DNA of 7,006 nucleotides from Spirochaetales bacterium (GTDB lineage: Bacteria; Spirochaetota; Spirochaetia; DSM-27196; SKKC01), in NCBI GenBank assembly GCA_007126865.1, contig SLAN01000266.1:1-7006 (forward strand). Direction: 5' to 3'. Shown in pieces: positions 1 to 4,568 of the stretch. Below the pieces are notes generated by a model. That model had not been told where the DNA came from. It was given only the letters and a program-made list of their open reading frames with translations, and did no database searches. The position numbers and the translations under genes are program-made. How positions within the stretch are numbered: position 1 is the first letter of the stretch; the number at the start of each line of letters is the position of its first letter.

Positions 1-71
1 GCCTAACGCCTTTGTCGATCCGCCCGCATCCGGGTCGCGGACATGACTTCGGTGCAATTAATCAAGTCGAA
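1..71 (-). other. secE-nusG intergenic stretch (nusG start not in window)
   Basis: This is the minus-strand sequence downstream of the secE stop. nusG is expected next in the conserved secE-nusG-rplK order, but no NusG-like N-terminus can be read here. The frame with the two ATG codons closes at a TAG near the edge. Another frame is open to the edge from a TTG, but its residues do not resemble NusG. A purine-rich AAAGG close to the left edge could be the ribosome-binding site for an nusG start just outside the window. At least 71 bases would then separate the two genes, longer than the usual tight spacing. Confidence 0.4.
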
Positions 72-254
72 TCAACCAAGAATGAGAAGTACTGCTTGTG
101 CAAACACCGCATCCATGGCCCCGAGTGCGAGCGCGATGATTGCGAGACTTACGAGCACAACTTGTGTCGAGTTAATGACCTGCTCTCTCGTCGGCCATAC
201 GACCTTCTTCAGCTCAGCATAGCTATCCTTGAAGAACTGGACCATTCTCTTCAT
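72..254 (-). CDS. secE: Preprotein translocase subunit SecE
   Basis: This 60-residue protein is the small essential SecE subunit of the SecYEG channel in the inner membrane, which clamps SecY for export of unfolded preproteins. The N-terminal half carries the family signature: an amphipathic helix with FFKDSYAELKKVVWPTREQ (about residues 7-25), containing the conserved WPTR just before the membrane. A single hydrophobic segment follows (about residues 32-58) and the protein ends in ILG. This one-helix form is usual for bacteria outside the Enterobacteria, where SecE has three helices. The ATG at 254 is preceded by GGAGG at 267-263, eight bases upstream, which fixes the start. It lies 47 bases after tRNA-Trp with no terminator between, so it is probably co-transcribed with both tRNAs and with nusG beyond the left edge. 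Confidence 0.95.
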   Translation of the reverse strand: MKRMVQFFKDSYAELKKVVWPTREQVINSTQVVLVSLAIIALALGAMDAVFAQAVLLILG

Positions 255-261
255 CGTAATC

Positions 262-276
262 CCCTCCCGAGGAAGG
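262..276 (-). promoter_or_regulatory. Hairpin that may hide the secE ribosome-binding site
   Basis: In the minus-strand transcript CCUUCC (276-271), a three-base UCG loop and GGAGGG (267-262) can form a six-pair stem with one G-U pair. The right arm contains the complete GGAGG Shine-Dalgarno of secE. The pairing is seen directly; a regulatory role is inference, and with polypurine SD sequences such pairing can arise by chance. Confidence 0.35.
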
Positions 277-301
277 CCTGATGCCGGCCGGATTCAACAA
301 T

Positions 302-375
302 CAGGCCAGGCAGGATTCGAACCTGCAACATTCGGTTTTGGAGACCGACGCTCTGCCGATTGGAGCTACTGGCCT
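302..375 (-). tRNA. tRNA-Trp (CCA anticodon)
   Basis: The minus strand folds into a full 74-base cloverleaf. The acceptor stem AGGCCAG pairs perfectly with CTGGCCT, and the discriminator base is G, as expected for tryptophan. The D stem is GCTC/GAGC, the anticodon stem TCGGT/ACCGA with loop CTCCAAA (anticodon CCA), and the T stem GCAGG/CCTGC with loop TTCGAAT. The 3' CCA is not encoded (ATT follows the discriminator), so it must be added by CCA-adding enzyme. tRNA-Trp next to secE is a widely conserved bacterial arrangement. Confidence 0.97.
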
Positions 376-383
376 AAGGCTCC

Positions 384-397
384 GTGCGTTCACGCAC
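384..397. repeat. Small hairpin in the tRNA-tRNA spacer
   Basis: GTGCG (384-388) and CGCAC (393-397) form a five-pair stem with a four-base loop, inside the 30-base spacer between the two tRNA genes. It has no U-tract and so is unlikely to be a terminator. It may help separate or guide processing of the two tRNAs in the primary transcript. Confidence 0.4.
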
Positions 398-405
398 TAA
401 ACACC

Positions 406-478
406 AGCCTCCGATCGGACTCGAACCGATGACCCCCACCTTACCATGGTGGTGCTCTACCGACTGAGCTACAGAGGC
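406..478 (-). tRNA. tRNA-Thr (GGT anticodon)
   Basis: The minus strand gives a 73-base cloverleaf. The acceptor arm GCCTCTG pairs with CGGAGGC (one G-T pair), with discriminator T. The D stem is GCTC/GAGC, the anticodon stem CCACC/GGTGG with loop ATGGTAA (anticodon GGT, reading ACC and ACU), and the T stem ATCGG/CCGAT with loop TTCGAGT. No CCA is encoded. It is the first gene of the unit, starting about 11 bases after the predicted transcription start. In E. coli a tRNA-Thr(GGT) sits just before tufB near secE; here tRNA-Trp follows directly instead. Confidence 0.97.
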
Positions 479-495
479 GTACAGAGTGTTCGCGG

Positions 496-525
496 ACAAT
501 AGCAAAACCCGAGCCAATGTGTCAA
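496..525 (-). promoter_or_regulatory. Sigma70-type promoter of the tRNA-Thr / tRNA-Trp / secE unit
   Basis: On the minus strand a perfect TTGACA (525-520) is followed after 18 bases by TATTGT (501-496, four of six consensus bases). A TG one base before the -10 makes it an extended -10. Transcription would start near 489, giving a leader of about 11 bases before tRNA-Thr. The region after the -10 is CCGCGAA, a GC-rich discriminator typical of stable-RNA promoters under stringent (ppGpp) control; that regulation is inferred. Confidence 0.75.
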
Positions 526-591
526 GCGGCGAAAAACGGATCACATTCGAGCGGTTGCAGCCGATCTCAGCGCTTCTGCTACGCCCGGCTA

Positions 592-719
592 GAGGTTGTC
601 GGACATATGGGCAGAATTGAATATCGGAAGTGCTTAGCGCATATTATCGCCGGACGTATGCATTCCGGTTTCGGTGTATACCTCCGATACTCAATTCCGA
701 AGTGAAGTCCGACAAACTC
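592..719. repeat. Large imperfect inverted repeat of about 128 bases
   Basis: The outer arms are TTGTCGGAC (596-604) and GTCCGACAA (707-715), nine perfect pairs, extended outward past one mismatch by 592-594 with 717-719. A symmetric nine-by-nine unpaired loop follows. Next is a 15-base arm, GAATTGAATATCGGA (614-628), matched by the complement of 683-697 at 14 of 15 positions. The centre holds a smaller stem, CCGGA (650-654) with TCCGG (664-668). At the one mismatch (621/690) the minus-strand RNA would have a G-U pair and the plus strand an A-C mismatch, weakly favouring a minus-strand transcript. It could be a structured RNA, a small non-autonomous element, or a binding region. No target duplication is obvious at the ends. 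Confidence 0.7.
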
Positions 720-813
720 CACAATAGTCAAACGCCGTCTTCGCACTCATCGTGGCCAATAGTATCGTTCACCCCGGAGCGGTCTCAAGGGGGTATGTTG
801 CACAGCGTTTTTC

Positions 814-840
814 GCGTATGCGCCTCACCGCGTCATACGC
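814..840 (-). terminator. Hairpin behind the aminopeptidase gene, no U-tract
   Basis: On the minus strand GCGTATG, a bulged A, CGC, loop GGTGAG, GCG and CATACGC form a ten-pair stem 31 bases past the stop at 872. The sequence after it is GAAAAACGC, so the U-tract of a classical intrinsic terminator is missing. It may stabilise the 3' end or pause polymerase. Its place at a gene end is the main support for calling it a terminator. Confidence 0.4.
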
Positions 841-871
841 TTCGCTGCGGCGCATCGAAGCCGATCCGCGT

Positions 872-2101
872 TCAGTCGACAAATCGCCCGTCGCGCATCA
901 GTTCAATCCGCTCTCCAGCCTCGGTATATGCAGTCACGCAGATATCGCCTCCTCCGATCATGAAGTCGGTGTGAAGATTCGCTCGATTGCCTCCGAGCTC
1001 CATGTACTCTTCGCTGGTCAGCGACTCCGCACCGTCGACACATGATGGGTAGCTTGAACCGAGCGCCATATGACAGGCAGCATTCTCGTCGTAGAGTATG
1101 TTGTAAAACACCGTGTTTGACTCGAACACCGGACTCGTTGAGTCAACCAGTGCGATCTCACCGAGCCTCCGTGCGTTTTCGTCGATCGCAAAGTACTGCT
1201 CGAGCGCCTCCACACCGCGCTCCGCACCGAAATCGACAACCCGGCCTTCACTGAACTCAAACCACGCCCCATTCACCATCCGACCGAGAACGAGTACCGG
1301 TCGGGTGACCCGAGCTCTTCCTTCGACTGCGAGTCGATGCGGGGTGGTGAACACCTCTTCGGTCGGGATATTCGGTACGAAGGAACGACCGTCCGGCTTC
1401 TCCGATCCTCCGCCGATCCAGACACTCCGCGGCAGAAGACCCACGGACAGGTCGGTACCGTCGGACTGGAAATGGAGTCGCGATATTGCGAGATCGGTGA
1501 GCCGGCGTGCCCGCGCTTTGAGGAGCTCGGCGTGTTCGAACCACGCCTTGTCGGGCTCATCCTCGTCGAGGCGGAGGATCGGCGTCATAAGGTGCCATAA
1601 CCTGTCGACCGCTGAGGAGTCTGACGGACCGCCGATGACCTTCGAAGCCCACTTCGGCGTCGGGGCGGCGGCAACCACCCAGGCAAATCTGTTGGTCTGC
1701 ATCGCGTCACGGAACTCGCGCAACGACTCCGCGTGCGCTTTGCCGACCTGCGCGTTTCGCACCGGGTCGAGCGCTTCGTGAATGTCCGGATCCTCCGGCC
1801 CCACGAGCGCGATGACCGCCCACTCCTCTTCCACGAAACATCGATACATTTCGGGAAGAAAGGTGGGAACATAGCCGAGCGTCTCTTCGCCGGCGGTGTC
1901 CACTCTCACCTTGTGCAGCGCCGGATGGTCGGCGAGCACGTGCACGTACCGGGCGCCGCGGCGGTATGCCGCTTCAGCGATCCGGTTGCACAACGGCCAG
2001 TGAACCGGCTCCGTGCGGATCGCAAGATTCTGTCCGGGACGCAGATCGACCGCCGAAAGCATCAGGTCGATGTATTTATGCCGCAACGTTTCGATAGTCA
2101 C
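872..2101 (-). CDS. M29 family metallo-aminopeptidase (AmpS/AmpT/PepS type)
   Basis: This is a 409-residue cytoplasmic aminopeptidase of MEROPS family M29, which removes N-terminal residues from peptides with a pair of metal ions. The expected ligands are all present: E249 (in PTEEVFTTP), E315 (LGEIALVD), H344 (YDENAACHMALG), H377 and D379 (NRANLHTDFMIGG). A catalytic-type tyrosine, Y351, is also present. These sit one residue below the positions I recall for Thermus AmpT (E250, E316, H345, Y352, H378, D380; 408 residues). The start chosen is GTG at 2101, eight bases after AGGAG (2114-2110); an upstream in-frame GTG at 2137 would add 12 residues but lacks a good ribosome-binding site. The exact substrate preference cannot be read. 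It stands alone on the minus strand, divergent from the methyltransferase, and its role is probably peptide recycling. Confidence 0.93.
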   Translation of the reverse strand: MTIETLRHKYIDLMLSAVDLRPGQNLAIRTEPVHWPLCNRIAEAAYRRGARYVHVLADHPALHKVRVDTAGEETLGYVPTFLPEMYRCFVEEEWAVIALVGPEDPDIHEALDPVRNAQVGKAHAESLREFRDAMQTNRFAWVVAAAPTPKWASKVIGGPSDSSAVDRLWHLMTPILRLDEDEPDKAWFEHAELLKARARRLTDLAISRLHFQSDGTDLSVGLLPRSVWIGGGSEKPDGRSFVPNIPTEEVFTTPHRLAVEGRARVTRPVLVLGRMVNGAWFEFSEGRVVDFGAERGVEALEQYFAIDENARRLGEIALVDSTSPVFESNTVFYNILYDENAACHMALGSSYPSCVDGAESLTSEEYMELGGNRANLHTDFMIGGGDICVTAYTEAGERIELMRDGRFVD

Positions 2102-2153
2102 TACGGTCGCTCCTGTCCGCCGTCCAGGACACTGCACGGTCCGACCTCGAACC

Positions 2154-2183
2154 TTGCCCTCCCTCGACGCTTCCGTGCATAGT
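2154..2183 (+). promoter_or_regulatory. Candidate promoter of the methyltransferase gene
   Basis: TTGCCC (2154-2159), an 18-base spacer and CATAGT (2178-2183, four of six -10 bases) would start transcription at about 2190. That is at the GTG start codon, giving a leaderless message. It is a weak consensus match found by eye. Confidence 0.3.
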
Positions 2184-2208
2184 AGCGCCGGTGACCGGAC
2201 CCGTGCAA
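2179..2208 (-). promoter_or_regulatory. Candidate promoter of the aminopeptidase gene
   Basis: On the minus strand TTGCAC (2208-2203), an 18-base spacer and TACTAT (2184-2179) would give a leader of about 70 bases containing the AGGAG at 2114-2110. The -10 overlaps the plus-strand candidate -10 on the opposite strand, as in symmetric divergent promoters. The -35 match is poor. Confidence 0.25.
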
Positions 2209-2877
2209 GAAAACGACGTTATCCCGGAGGCATGTCCTCTCTGTGGTGGGGATGCGAAGGAGCGCCGGCATCGACGAATGCAGCGACGCTACCGCTGGTG
2301 TCTGTCATGCGATCTGGTTTCGGTTCATCCGGGCGATATCGTCAGCCGGAAATCGGAGACTGCTCGCTACCTCGAACACGACAACGGTTTTCATCAGCCC
2401 GGCTACGTCGAGATGCTGAGTCGGCTGCTCGATCGCACCGTGACTTCGCGAATACCGTCCGGGGGGAAGGTGCTCGACTACGGTTGCGGGTACGCACCGG
2501 TCCTCGCCGAGCTCGCCCGCCGGCGCGGGTACGACGCTGCGGCATGGGACCCGTACTTCCTGAACAGCGCCGACGCTCTCGCCCGGCGCTACCACGCGGT
2601 CGTCGCCTGCGAGGTCGTGGAACACGTTGCGAAACCGGCTGCGCTCTTCGAGCATGTTGCATCACTGCTCGAACCGTACGGACTCCTCGCCGTCCGAAGC
2701 TCTCTCCATCCGCCCGGCTGGGACGAATTTCTCGATTTCTGGTACACATGGGATCGCACGCACGTGAGCTTCTACTCCGAACAAACCGTTCGCTATTGCG
2801 CCGATCGATTCGGATTCGACGTCGAGCACCTCCACAACCCCGTATGGCTTCTGCGCAGGGCGAAAGGCGAAGCATAG
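2191..2877 (+). CDS. Class I SAM-dependent methyltransferase with N-terminal zinc ribbon
   Basis: This 228-residue protein joins an N-terminal zinc-ribbon (CPLC at 15-18 and CLSC at 37-40) to a class I methyltransferase fold. SAM motif I is VLDYGCGYAP (94-103), an acidic residue for the SAM ribose follows in AAWDP (D120), and the post-I strand is CEVVEHVAKP (140-149). A C-terminal block, WDRTHVSFY (187-195), together with YLEHDN (60-65), matches from memory a small conserved family of soluble methyltransferases with unknown substrate. There is no membrane segment or signal peptide. The start is GTG at 2191; another GTG at 2203 is possible. Neither has a clear Shine-Dalgarno, which would fit a leaderless message. 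It is monocistronic and convergent with the barrel gene. The fold is certain, the substrate unknown. Confidence 0.9.
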   Translation: MTGPVQENDVIPEACPLCGGDAKERRHRRMQRRYRWCLSCDLVSVHPGDIVSRKSETARYLEHDNGFHQPGYVEMLSRLLDRTVTSRIPSGGKVLDYGCGYAPVLAELARRRGYDAAAWDPYFLNSADALARRYHAVVACEVVEHVAKPAALFEHVASLLEPYGLLAVRSSLHPPGWDEFLDFWYTWDRTHVSFYSEQTVRYCADRFGFDVEHLHNPVWLLRRAKGEA

Positions 2878-2884
2878 CTTCGCC
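2866..2884. terminator. Hairpin across the methyltransferase stop codon
   Basis: GGCGAAGC (2866-2873), loop ATA and GCTTCGCC (2877-2884) form eight perfect pairs. The TAG stop lies partly in the loop and partly in the right arm. No T-run follows on either strand. It may be a U-less terminator or a 3'-end protecting structure. Confidence 0.5.
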
Positions 2885-2901
2885 GAAAGCCCGGAGGGAA
2901 G

Positions 2902-2920
2902 TCGCGGGCGCAGCCCGCGA
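2902..2920. terminator. GC hairpin between convergent genes
   Basis: TCGCGGGC (2902-2909), loop GCA and GCCCGCGA (2913-2920) form eight perfect, almost all G-C pairs. It lies in the 59 bases between the methyltransferase stop and the barrel gene's stop on the other strand. That position suits a shared bidirectional terminator, although neither strand has a U-tract after it. Confidence 0.55.
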
Positions 2921-2936
2921 TCCGCACCGCGTCAAC

Positions 2937-3437
2937 TCAGAAGCGGTAGCGAATCCCTATTCCACTCCACAGCTCGAAGGCGGTCTCATCGATAAGGCGC
3001 AGACCGGGGGCCACCTCGAGGAAGAAATCGAGCGGCAGCTCGGACGGCAAAAAGCTGATTCCGACCGGAACCCGTGCTCCCACACGCAGACCTCCGTCCT
3101 GTTGCGGACCGTCGGCACGCAGTCGCACATTTCCGCCGATGCCTGCGTACAGCGGCAGGCGGTCAGGAGCTATATCGAACACATCAAAAAAGTGCTGAAG
3201 ATAGTTCATGTGAAGGTGCAGCCGCGCGCCTCCGATTCCCCATGCAACCGTCGCATCGACAGCACTTACCGAACCAAGCCAGAGCTTGGCACTGATCCCC
3301 GTCGGCTCGCCGAACACCGCTCCGAGACTGAAGCTCTCCGCATCATCAATCAGGTTCTGCGCGCTCGCTCCGCCGGCGGCCATGAGCGTGAGCAGAAGCA
3401 CGATCACTACTACACGATTTCGCCTCATATCCATCAT
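2937..3437 (-). CDS. Small outer-membrane beta-barrel protein, exported
   Basis: This 166-residue protein starts with a clear Sec signal peptide: basic MRRNR, a hydrophobic core VVVIVLLLTLMAA and an ASA cleavage site, leaving about 140 mature residues. The mature part alternates small, polar and aromatic residues as in short outer-membrane barrels and ends in a terminal phenylalanine (GIRYRF), the usual C-terminal signal for barrel assembly. The segments FGEPTGISAKLWL, ATVAWGIG, LHLHMNYLQH and LPLYAGIGG recall a widespread uncharacterised barrel family (BAPKO_0422-like, from memory). Function is unknown. The first ATG is at 3437, directly after AAGGA and 11 bases after AGGAG. An in-frame ATG at 3428, nine bases after AAGGA, may be the true start (163 residues). 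It follows the DHH-family gene by 23 bases and is probably in its operon. Confidence 0.85.
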   Translation of the reverse strand: MMDMRRNRVVVIVLLLTLMAAGGASAQNLIDDAESFSLGAVFGEPTGISAKLWLGSVSAVDATVAWGIGGARLHLHMNYLQHFFDVFDIAPDRLPLYAGIGGNVRLRADGPQQDGGLRVGARVPVGISFLPSELPLDFFLEVAPGLRLIDETAFELWSGIGIRYRF

Positions 3438-3460
3438 TCCTTATATATCTCCTACTCGGA

Positions 3461-4453
3461 TCAATCGTCGGCAGACTCCGATTTCCGGATGTATCGAAAG
3501 CGGTTCGACGCCGTTTCAGCCGGGACGGCCGACAGCCGTTCGACGATTTCCTCCAACACCGCGGGTGCCTTGTCGGTCGGAACCTGGCATGTGCCGCTGT
3601 CCGCGTATCCTCCTCCGTCAAACTGGAGCAGAAGAGCTCCCACATTCAGCGAGCTCGTCCGGTTAAATATGCTCTTCGATACGGTTAACTGCAAGTGCTG
3701 TCGTTCGAAGCCCCAGGTAATCTGAACGGCTACGTTCGCATCCGGAAAGAGTGCAAACTTCACAAACCGATTACCGGCGTACAGCTCATCTTCGCCTGTG
3801 AAGTCGACGACCAGAACATTCTGATACAGGCGCGAACAGCGCCGCACCTGTTCCTGGAATGCCATCTCGTGAGATCGATAGAGCGATACCCGCTCGGATA
3901 CATCGGGTAACTCGAGGATCTCATCGATCGAAAGCTCGGTACAGTATTCGACCAGATCGAGCATGAGCTGCTGATTGGAGACCCGGAAATTCCCCCACCG
4001 CCCGAGTCCGGTTCGCGCGTCGATGACGAAGTAGAGGAGCGCCCATCCGGTCGGCCCCAGTACCTCCTCCCAGCTGAAGCGTCCGGCGCACGCCCGGTCG
4101 ACGGCCTCCATAAGGTCCTTCCGGATATTGGGAAACGCCTCCGGGCCTCCGAAGTAGTTGTAGATGACCCTGGCTGTGCTGGGAGATGTCGGATCTACGA
4201 CATACTTCGGCGAGTCGCCGTTTCGCAGCCGCTCGGAGAGTCGATGATCGAACGCAACCGCAACGGTGTCGACATACGGGACACCGGCGCCGATATCCCG
4301 CTCACCGAGCTCGATGAGACGATCGGCTACGTCGCGCGGGTGAACGAACTTCACTCCATCCACGAGACCGCGCTCGCGAAGCAGAGCGGCGCTTACCACG
4401 CCGTCGAAATCACTCTGAGTGACCAGGCGATACGGCCCATCATCAAGCTTCAA
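3461..4453 (-). CDS. DHH-family phosphoesterase-like protein with altered catalytic motifs
   Basis: This 330-residue soluble protein resembles the DHH/DHHA1 superfamily group often annotated as exopolyphosphatase-related. Motif I is SDFDG (D15, D17), the probable motif II Asp is D53 (RDIGAGVPYV), motif III reads FDHR (69-71) instead of DHH, and motif IV is D119 (AVDRA). The middle block (DARTGLGRW, ILELPDV, YAGNRF) is as I recall it for this family. The C-terminal DHHA1-like motif reads GGGY (280-283) followed by GTCQ, where relatives have GGGH. The metal ligands thus look intact but two His residues expected to contact phosphate are replaced, so activity may be changed or lost. The start is a TTG at 4453 after GGTGGGGG; no better in-frame start exists before motif I. 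It leads a probable operon with the outer-membrane barrel gene. Confidence 0.82.
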   Translation of the reverse strand: MKLDDGPYRLVTQSDFDGVVSAALLRERGLVDGVKFVHPRDVADRLIELGERDIGAGVPYVDTVAVAFDHRLSERLRNGDSPKYVVDPTSPSTARVIYNYFGGPEAFPNIRKDLMEAVDRACAGRFSWEEVLGPTGWALLYFVIDARTGLGRWGNFRVSNQQLMLDLVEYCTELSIDEILELPDVSERVSLYRSHEMAFQEQVRRCSRLYQNVLVVDFTGEDELYAGNRFVKFALFPDANVAVQITWGFERQHLQLTVSKSIFNRTSSLNVGALLLQFDGGGYADSGTCQVPTDKAPAVLEEIVERLSAVPAETASNRFRYIRKSESADD

Positions 4454-4473
4454 ATCGTACCCCCACCATTACT

Positions 4474-4503
4474 ATGCTAACCCGGCGGTGAACGGACCGG
4501 CAA
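4474..4503 (-). promoter_or_regulatory. Candidate promoter of the DHH-family / barrel operon
   Basis: On the minus strand TTGCCG (4503-4498), an 18-base spacer and TAGCAT (4479-4474) would start transcription near 4467. The leader would be about 14 bases, containing the G-rich ribosome-binding sequence before the TTG at 4453. Each box matches consensus at about four of six positions. Confidence 0.3.
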
Positions 4504-4529
4504 GCAGCACACAACAAGCAGCGCACACT

Positions 4530-4559
4530 CTGGCATTCGTACGGTTCACCGGGTATCAT
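4530..4559 (+). promoter_or_regulatory. Candidate promoter of glk and the uridylyltransferase
   Basis: CTGGCA (4530-4535, four of six) and, after 18 bases, TATCAT (4554-4559, five of six) lie just before glk. Transcription would begin near 4566, only about three bases ahead of the ATG at 4569. This is the best -10 in the 115-base divergent intergenic region, but no experiment supports it. Confidence 0.35.
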
Positions 4560-4568
4560 TGGGAGTTC

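Larger units (their letters stand above)
526..871. other. Gene-free stretch between tRNA promoter and aminopeptidase 3' end
   Basis: About 346 bases lie between the promoter of the tRNA unit and the stop codon of the M29 aminopeptidase. Short open frames cross it on the plus strand, but none has a convincing ribosome-binding site or a recognisable protein. It holds the large inverted repeat at 592-719 and the hairpin at 814-840. I see no tRNA, riboswitch or transposon gene in the rest. Confidence 0.7.

Noticed and set aside
517..705. 62-residue plus-strand open frame in the gene-free stretch
   Set aside because: It starts inside the tRNA promoter region, has no ribosome-binding site, and its 3' half is made of the inverted repeat.
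592..719. Inverted repeat as an insertion sequence with terminal repeats
   Set aside because: No transposase frame lies between the arms and no target-site duplication is visible outside them, so it is only called a repeat.
1113..1781. 222-residue open frame antisense to the aminopeptidase
   Set aside because: Low-complexity Arg/Ser-rich product, no ribosome-binding site, and fully inside a gene with intact catalytic motifs.
2342..2935. 197-residue open frame on the minus strand over the methyltransferase
   Set aside because: Extremely Arg-rich shadow of the methyltransferase, with no domain or start signal.
2013..3725. 570-residue open frame on the plus strand
   Set aside because: It runs antisense through the 5' end of the aminopeptidase, out of frame through the methyltransferase, and antisense through the barrel and part of the DHH gene. 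Its product is Arg/Ser/Pro-rich without domains, typical of a GC-rich shadow frame.
4419..4568. 50-residue N-terminal extension of glucokinase
   Set aside because: It overlaps the 5' end of the divergent DHH gene and is not Glk-like; homology begins right after the ATG at 4569.
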